The notes below the pieces were generated by a model. That model did no database searches, was not told the origin of the DNA, and saw only the letters and a program-made list of their open reading frames with translations. Position numbers and translations under genes: made by a program. A DNA stretch of 10,235 nucleotides. Origin: Armatimonadota bacterium (lineage in GTDB: Bacteria; Armatimonadota; HRBIN16). Below, one piece after another: positions 7,004 to 10,235 of the stretch (positions within the stretch are counted from its first letter, which is position 1; every line of letters begins with the position of its first letter). The DNA is taken from assembly GCA_028275265.1 (NCBI GenBank), contig JAPWUZ010000072.1, positions 1-10,235 of the forward strand. The letters are read 5' to 3'.

Positions 7004-7520
7004 GGGCTGCCACCTCCTCACTTTGCGCTTCCGCCTCCAGGGCTGCCAGCTCGGCATCCCACTCTTTGAACTTGCGGGTCAGCCGCAATGGCCCCAGCGC
7101 ACGCACCTGCTCCACCATCTCGTTGATGGTCTTGCTCACCTTCTCGCCTTCGGAAGCGGCAATCCACTCCAGTCGCAGGCGACCCTCTTCGATGCCCAGC
7201 TCCCGCAAAAGGCGTTTGAGCAAGAGGTAGCGGCGCAGGGCTTTATAGTTGCCTTCCACGTAGTGGCAATCTCCCGGGTGGCATCCGCCGATAAGCACGC
7301 CATCTGCACCGTGCGCGAAAGCATCCAGCACGAACTGTGGGTCTACACGCCCAGAACACATGACGCGGATGACGCGCACGTTCGGGTCGTAGCCCATCCG
7401 GGAGACGCCTGCCAGGTCTGCCGCAGTATAGGTACACCAGTTACAGAAGAAAGCCACAATCAACGGCTCCCAATCTCTACTGGTGGAGAGCTTGTCGGTT
7501 GCTACCGGTTTGTCTTCCAT
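6996..7520 (-). CDS. mvhD: Hydrogenase/Hdr linker iron-sulfur protein (MvhD type)
   Basis: MvhD carries a [2Fe-2S] cluster and hands electrons from the hydrogenase small subunit to HdrA in the MvhADG-HdrABC complex. The 174 aa product has the family cysteines: FFCNWC (C26, C29), VMCSGRVDP (C55) and IGGCHPGDCHY (C80, C85). This fits the MvhD/FlpD family closely. The C-terminal third is charged and helical-looking, with no added domain; some homologues are fused to HdrA but this one is free-standing. Two ATGs are possible, at 7526 and 7520. GGAGG at 7528-7532 is only 1 nt from the first but 7 nt from the second, so 7520 is preferred (the longer form would add two residues, Met-Ser). It follows hdrA after 14 bp and overlaps mvhG by 8 bp. 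Confidence 0.94.
   Translation of the reverse strand: MEDKPVATDKLSTSRDWEPLIVAFFCNWCTYTAADLAGVSRMGYDPNVRVIRVMCSGRVDPQFVLDAFAHGADGVLIGGCHPGDCHYVEGNYKALRRYLLLKRLLRELGIEEGRLRLEWIAASEGEKVSKTINEMVEQVRALGPLRLTRKFKEWDAELAALEAEAQSEEVAAHA
7013..7017 (-). promoter_or_regulatory. Ribosome binding site fixing the mvhG start
   Basis: GGAGG (within TGAGGAGGT on the minus strand) lies 9 nt upstream of the ATG at 7003 and inside the 3' end of mvhD. It favours the 322-residue mvhG product over the longer frame beginning at 7057. Confidence 0.75.
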
Positions 7521-7527
7521 GCTCATC

Positions 7528-7532
7528 CCTCC
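7528..7532 (-). promoter_or_regulatory. Ribosome binding site fixing the mvhD start
   Basis: GGAGG precedes ATGAGCATG on the minus strand. Spacing is 1 nt to the first ATG and 7 nt to the second, so ribosomes should start at the second ATG (7520). Confidence 0.7.
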
Positions 7533-7534
7533 GT

Positions 7535-9535
7535 TTACTGGGCGTATGCCAGTACGCCCTCGATCTCGCTGAATATCTCTTCATCCTCGAACAGGTTCTG
7601 CTTGATGGAACCCGACGGACAGGCAGCGACACAGGTGCCGCATCCCTTGCACAGCACTTCGTTGATGAACGCCTTCTTCTTCTCTTCATTGAAGCTGATT
7701 GCCTGATACGGGCACAGCGGGATGCAGCTCTTGCAGCCGGAGCACTCTTCTTCCACGATGTAGGCGGTATTAGGCTCCAGTTCGAAATAGCCTGTGTCTG
7801 CCAGGGCAATCGCTTCAGCGGCGGCATAGCCTGCCTGCATCACGGTGTCGGGAATATCTTTCGGACCGTGACAGACTCCCGCGATGAAGATGCCATCGGT
7901 ATAGGTGGGTGCAGGAGCCAGCTTAGGGTGCTTCTCGAGGAAGAAACCGTCCATCGAACATCCGATACCGAACAGCCTCTGCACGTTCAGGGCATCCGGC
8001 TGTGGCTCCAGCCCGACCGCAAGCACCACCATGTCCAGCGGGATACGCCGTACGAAGCCGGTGTTGGTGTCTTCTACCCTTGCTACCAGCTTGCCCTCTT
8101 CGGAGGGGTCGAGTGCCCAGTCGGTGATTTCCGCCACGCGTCCGCGCACGAAGTGCACGCCCTCGTTGAGCACGCGCTGGTAGAACTCCTCATAGCCTTT
8201 GCCCGCGGCGCGCATGTCGATGTAGAAGATGAACACCTCCGCACCCGTGTGCTCTTTGATGAGGTGTGCCAGCTTTAAGGAGGTCATACAGCACACGCGC
8301 GAGCACCAGCGGTTGGTGTTCTCATCACGCGAGCCCACACACAGGATAATCCCCACGCTCTTGGGCACACGCCCGTCGCGAGTGACTACCTGCCCACCCG
8401 TGGGACCCGAGGCATTGACCAGACGCTCCACCTCCAGCGTGGTGTATACGTTCGGGTACTTGCCGTAGCCGTACTGGGGCATCCGACGCGGGTCAAAGGT
8501 CTGGAAACCGGTGGCAATGATGATGGAGCCGACGTGGATTTCCTCGTAGGTCTCCTTCTGGTCAAAGTCGATGGCTCCTCGCTCCACGCAGGCTTCCAGG
8601 CAGGACTTCTTGCACTTGCCTGTCTTCAGCTGGATGCACGACTCCGGGTCGATGACCACGACCTTGGGGGTTGCTTGGGGGAACGGGATGTATATCGGCT
8701 TGCGTTTGCTCAGCCCCATATTGAACTCGTCATCGAACTTCGGTTCCTTGAACACGCAGGTGTCGATGCACTGCAAGCAGCCAACGCACAGGTCTTCGCG
8801 CACATAGCGCGGCTTGCGCTTCACCACCACCTTGTAGTCGCCGACGGAGCCATCCACGCTCACCACTTCGGAGTATGTCCAGAGGGTGATATTGGGATGT
8901 GCCTTCACCGCCGACATTTTAGGGGTGAGGATACACGCGGCGCAGTCCAGCGTGGGAAAGGTCTTGTCATACTGCGCCATGTGCCCGCCGATGGTAGGTT
9001 CGCGTTCCACCAGATAAACTTTCTTCCCCGAGTTGGCAACGGTCAGGGCGGCGTGGATACCGGCGATACCTCCACCCACCACCAGCACTTCGGAGTGGAT
9101 AGGCACGCGCCGCTTCTCCAGCGGTTTGTGGAAGTACACGCGGCGGACCGCCGCGCGCACCAGGTCCTTCGCCTTTTCGGTTGCCGCTTCGCGGTCACTA
9201 TGCACCCACGAATCATGCTCGCGGATGTTGACCATCTGCACGAAGAAGGGGTTCAGCCCTGCTCGCTCCGCGGCACCCCGGAAGGTGTTTTCGTGCAGGG
9301 ACGGACTGCACGCTGCCACCACCACACGGTTGAGGCTCAGGTTGCGGATGTCCTCCTGCACCAGTTCCTGTCCGGGGTCGGAGCACATGTACTTGTAGTC
9401 TCGTGCTACTACCACCCCAGGTAGCGTGGCGGCGTACTCAGCCACCGCCTTCACATCTACGGTATCGGCGATGTTTGCTCCGCAATGACAGACGTAAACT
9501 CCGATACGCACTTCGCCGTTTTTTTGCTCAGACAT
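7535..9535 (-). CDS. hdrA: Heterodisulfide reductase subunit A, flavin and iron-sulfur hub
   Basis: HdrA binds FAD and several [4Fe-4S] clusters and is where flavin-based electron bifurcation happens in Hdr complexes. The 666 aa product shows the full-length layout. The N-terminal domain has VCHCGANI (15-22) and ACSPSLHENTFRGA (75-88). An FAD-binding Rossmann loop is at VVGGGIAGIHAA (152-163), followed by LDCAACILTPKM (196-207). An inserted ferredoxin-like segment has C250, C253, C256, C260 and C300, C308, C312, C316. A C399...C411-x3-C415-C416 group matches the unusual HdrA cluster site, with K421 at the spacing expected of the flavin-contacting lysine. A C-terminal two-cluster ferredoxin has C598/601/604/608 and C629/632/635/639. 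No selenocysteine codon is needed. An ATG at 9628 would add 31 Ser/Arg-rich residues inside hdrB. The start at 9535 is chosen because GGAGG at 9545-9549 lies 9 nt away. It overlaps hdrB by 8 bp. Confidence 0.97.
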   Translation of the reverse strand: MSEQKNGEVRIGVYVCHCGANIADTVDVKAVAEYAATLPGVVVARDYKYMCSDPGQELVQEDIRNLSLNRVVVAACSPSLHENTFRGAAERAGLNPFFVQMVNIREHDSWVHSDREAATEKAKDLVRAAVRRVYFHKPLEKRRVPIHSEVLVVGGGIAGIHAALTVANSGKKVYLVEREPTIGGHMAQYDKTFPTLDCAACILTPKMSAVKAHPNITLWTYSEVVSVDGSVGDYKVVVKRKPRYVREDLCVGCLQCIDTCVFKEPKFDDEFNMGLSKRKPIYIPFPQATPKVVVIDPESCIQLKTGKCKKSCLEACVERGAIDFDQKETYEEIHVGSIIIATGFQTFDPRRMPQYGYGKYPNVYTTLEVERLVNASGPTGGQVVTRDGRVPKSVGIILCVGSRDENTNRWCSRVCCMTSLKLAHLIKEHTGAEVFIFYIDMRAAGKGYEEFYQRVLNEGVHFVRGRVAEITDWALDPSEEGKLVARVEDTNTGFVRRIPLDMVVLAVGLEPQPDALNVQRLFGIGCSMDGFFLEKHPKLAPAPTYTDGIFIAGVCHGPKDIPDTVMQAGYAAAEAIALADTGYFELEPNTAYIVEEECSGCKSCIPLCPYQAISFNEEKKKAFINEVLCKGCGTCVAACPSGSIKQNLFEDEEIFSEIEGVLAYAQ

Positions 9536-10235
9536 AGGTCTCTGCCTCCTTCTTCGCGGTGAACCACTGCTCGACGAGTTTCCTGCCCGAAATGGCGCGA
9601 TGCAAGCCCAGCTCACGGAACTCGCCACCCAGTGCCCAACCGACTACCTGAGTGAGATAGAGGATGGGCATGTCTATCGGTTCACCGGTTTGCTTGCGAA
9701 TCTCCGCCTGATAGGCGTCCAGATTGAACTGACAGAGCGGACAGATGGTAACGATGGCTTGCGCACCGCGGCGCATCGCCTCTTTCAGCAGAATGTAGTT
9801 CAAGCGAACACCCACCTCGTGGATGGTTCCGGTGTGCGAGCCACCGCAACATTTCGTTTTCAGGCTGTAATCTATGACCTCCACCCCCACGGCTTCGAGG
9901 ATCTCGTCCATGCGCGTGGGGTTATGCGGGTCGTCCACCTCTCCATAAGGGCGAACCGCCTGACAACCGTAGTATGACGCCATCCGTACGCCCTGCAGGC
10001 GACGTACGGTCAGTTCGCGCAATCGCTGGAGTCCCACATCGTTGTAGAGCACCTCCAGAGGATGTCTCACGCGCACCGAATCGAGCCGCGGCAAGCCCGC
10101 CTGTTCCAGAAATCGCTCGGTCTCCTGCGCTATCTGCGGGTAGTGTGCCACCAGTTCCTGGCTCTTACGCAGGGTGAGATAACAGGCGTTGCATGGAGCG
10201 AGCAGGTCTCTGGACCCTGTCCGGCGGGCCAGAGC
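9528..10235 (-). CDS. hdrB: Heterodisulfide reductase subunit B, 5' end cut by window edge
   Basis: HdrB holds the paired noncubane [4Fe-4S] clusters that reduce the disulfide substrate in methanogens; bacterial versions often have an unidentified substrate. The window shows 235 residues plus the stop. The frame stays open to the edge, beginning ALARRTGSRDLLAPCNACYL. PCNACYL is the CxxC end of the first CCG domain, so the gene continues upstream. Roughly 60-80 residues, including the first CCG, are probably missing compared with the usual length near 290. The second CCG motif is complete: C91 (YYGC), C129-C130 (KCCGG), then C165 and C168 (ICPLC), giving CX37CCGX34CXXC. A GTG at 10151 could be mistaken for a start but lies after the first CxxC. 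The stop overlaps the hdrA start by 8 bp. hdrC may lie upstream, outside the window. Confidence 0.94.
   Translation of the reverse strand, partial: ALARRTGSRDLLAPCNACYLTLRKSQELVAHYPQIAQETERFLEQAGLPRLDSVRVRHPLEVLYNDVGLQRLRELTVRRLQGVRMASYYGCQAVRPYGEVDDPHNPTRMDEILEAVGVEVIDYSLKTKCCGGSHTGTIHEVGVRLNYILLKEAMRRGAQAIVTICPLCQFNLDAYQAEIRKQTGEPIDMPILYLTQVVGWALGGEFRELGLHRAISGRKLVEQWFTAKKEAETYV
9545..9549 (-). promoter_or_regulatory. Ribosome binding site fixing the hdrA start
   Basis: GGAGG within AAGAAGGAGG on the minus strand lies 9 nt before the ATG at 9535, inside the final codons of hdrB. It supports the 666-residue HdrA and rejects the longer frame from 9628. Confidence 0.75.

Noticed and set aside
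8534..9424. His/Val-rich 296-codon plus-strand frame opposite hdrA
   Set aside because: Its His-rich composition is explained by reverse reading of GTG-type codons in hdrA, and it has no start signal.
9528..10151. GTG at 10151 as the start of a short, 207-residue HdrB
   Set aside because: The frame continues upstream to the window edge and encodes the conserved PCNACYL of the first CCG domain, so the gene is cut by the edge and not short.

Overview
The window looks like a piece of a moderately GC-rich bacterial chromosome. All nine recognisable protein genes lie on the minus strand, so transcription runs from high to low coordinates. Strong GGAGG-type ribosome binding sites and a close relative of the Escherichia coli-type L-rhamnose isomerase argue for a bacterium rather than a methanogenic archaeon, even though half the window encodes a hydrogenase/heterodisulfide-reductase module best known from methanogens. 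The lineage cannot be fixed from the sequence. An uncultured, possibly thermophilic, anaerobic or facultative bacterium (for example Armatimonadota-like) is only a guess.

Region 1 (10235 down to 3992) is one tightly packed operon: hdrB (5' end off the window), hdrA, mvhD, mvhG, mvhA and a hydrogenase maturation protease. Junctions are 4-8 bp overlaps or 13-14 bp gaps. The products are predicted to form a cytoplasmic group 3c [NiFe] hydrogenase (MvhA/MvhG). MvhD would pass electrons to the flavin protein HdrA, where electron bifurcation is expected to split them between a low-potential acceptor (ferredoxin) and a high-potential acceptor handled by HdrB. The protease would finish MvhA by clipping its C-terminal tail after nickel insertion. 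HdrC, normally needed between HdrA and HdrB, is not in the window and may lie upstream of hdrB.

Region 2 (3834-3991) is a 158 bp gap between the two gene groups. It holds a small GC-rich hairpin after the protease gene and a weak promoter-like sequence that would start transcription almost at the ATG of the next gene.

Region 3 (3833 down to 129) is a second operon: a GT4 glycosyltransferase, a phenylacetate-CoA-ligase/CapK-like adenylate-forming enzyme, and L-rhamnose isomerase (rhaA). The first two overlap by 4 bp and the last two by 35 bp. The first two resemble genes of surface-polysaccharide loci, while rhaA is normally catabolic, so the grouping is unexpected. An intrinsic terminator-like hairpin follows rhaA at 77-124. 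Nothing convincing was found at 1-76.

No tRNA, rRNA, CRISPR array, insertion sequence or prophage gene was seen. The long open frames on the plus strand are antisense shadows of these genes.
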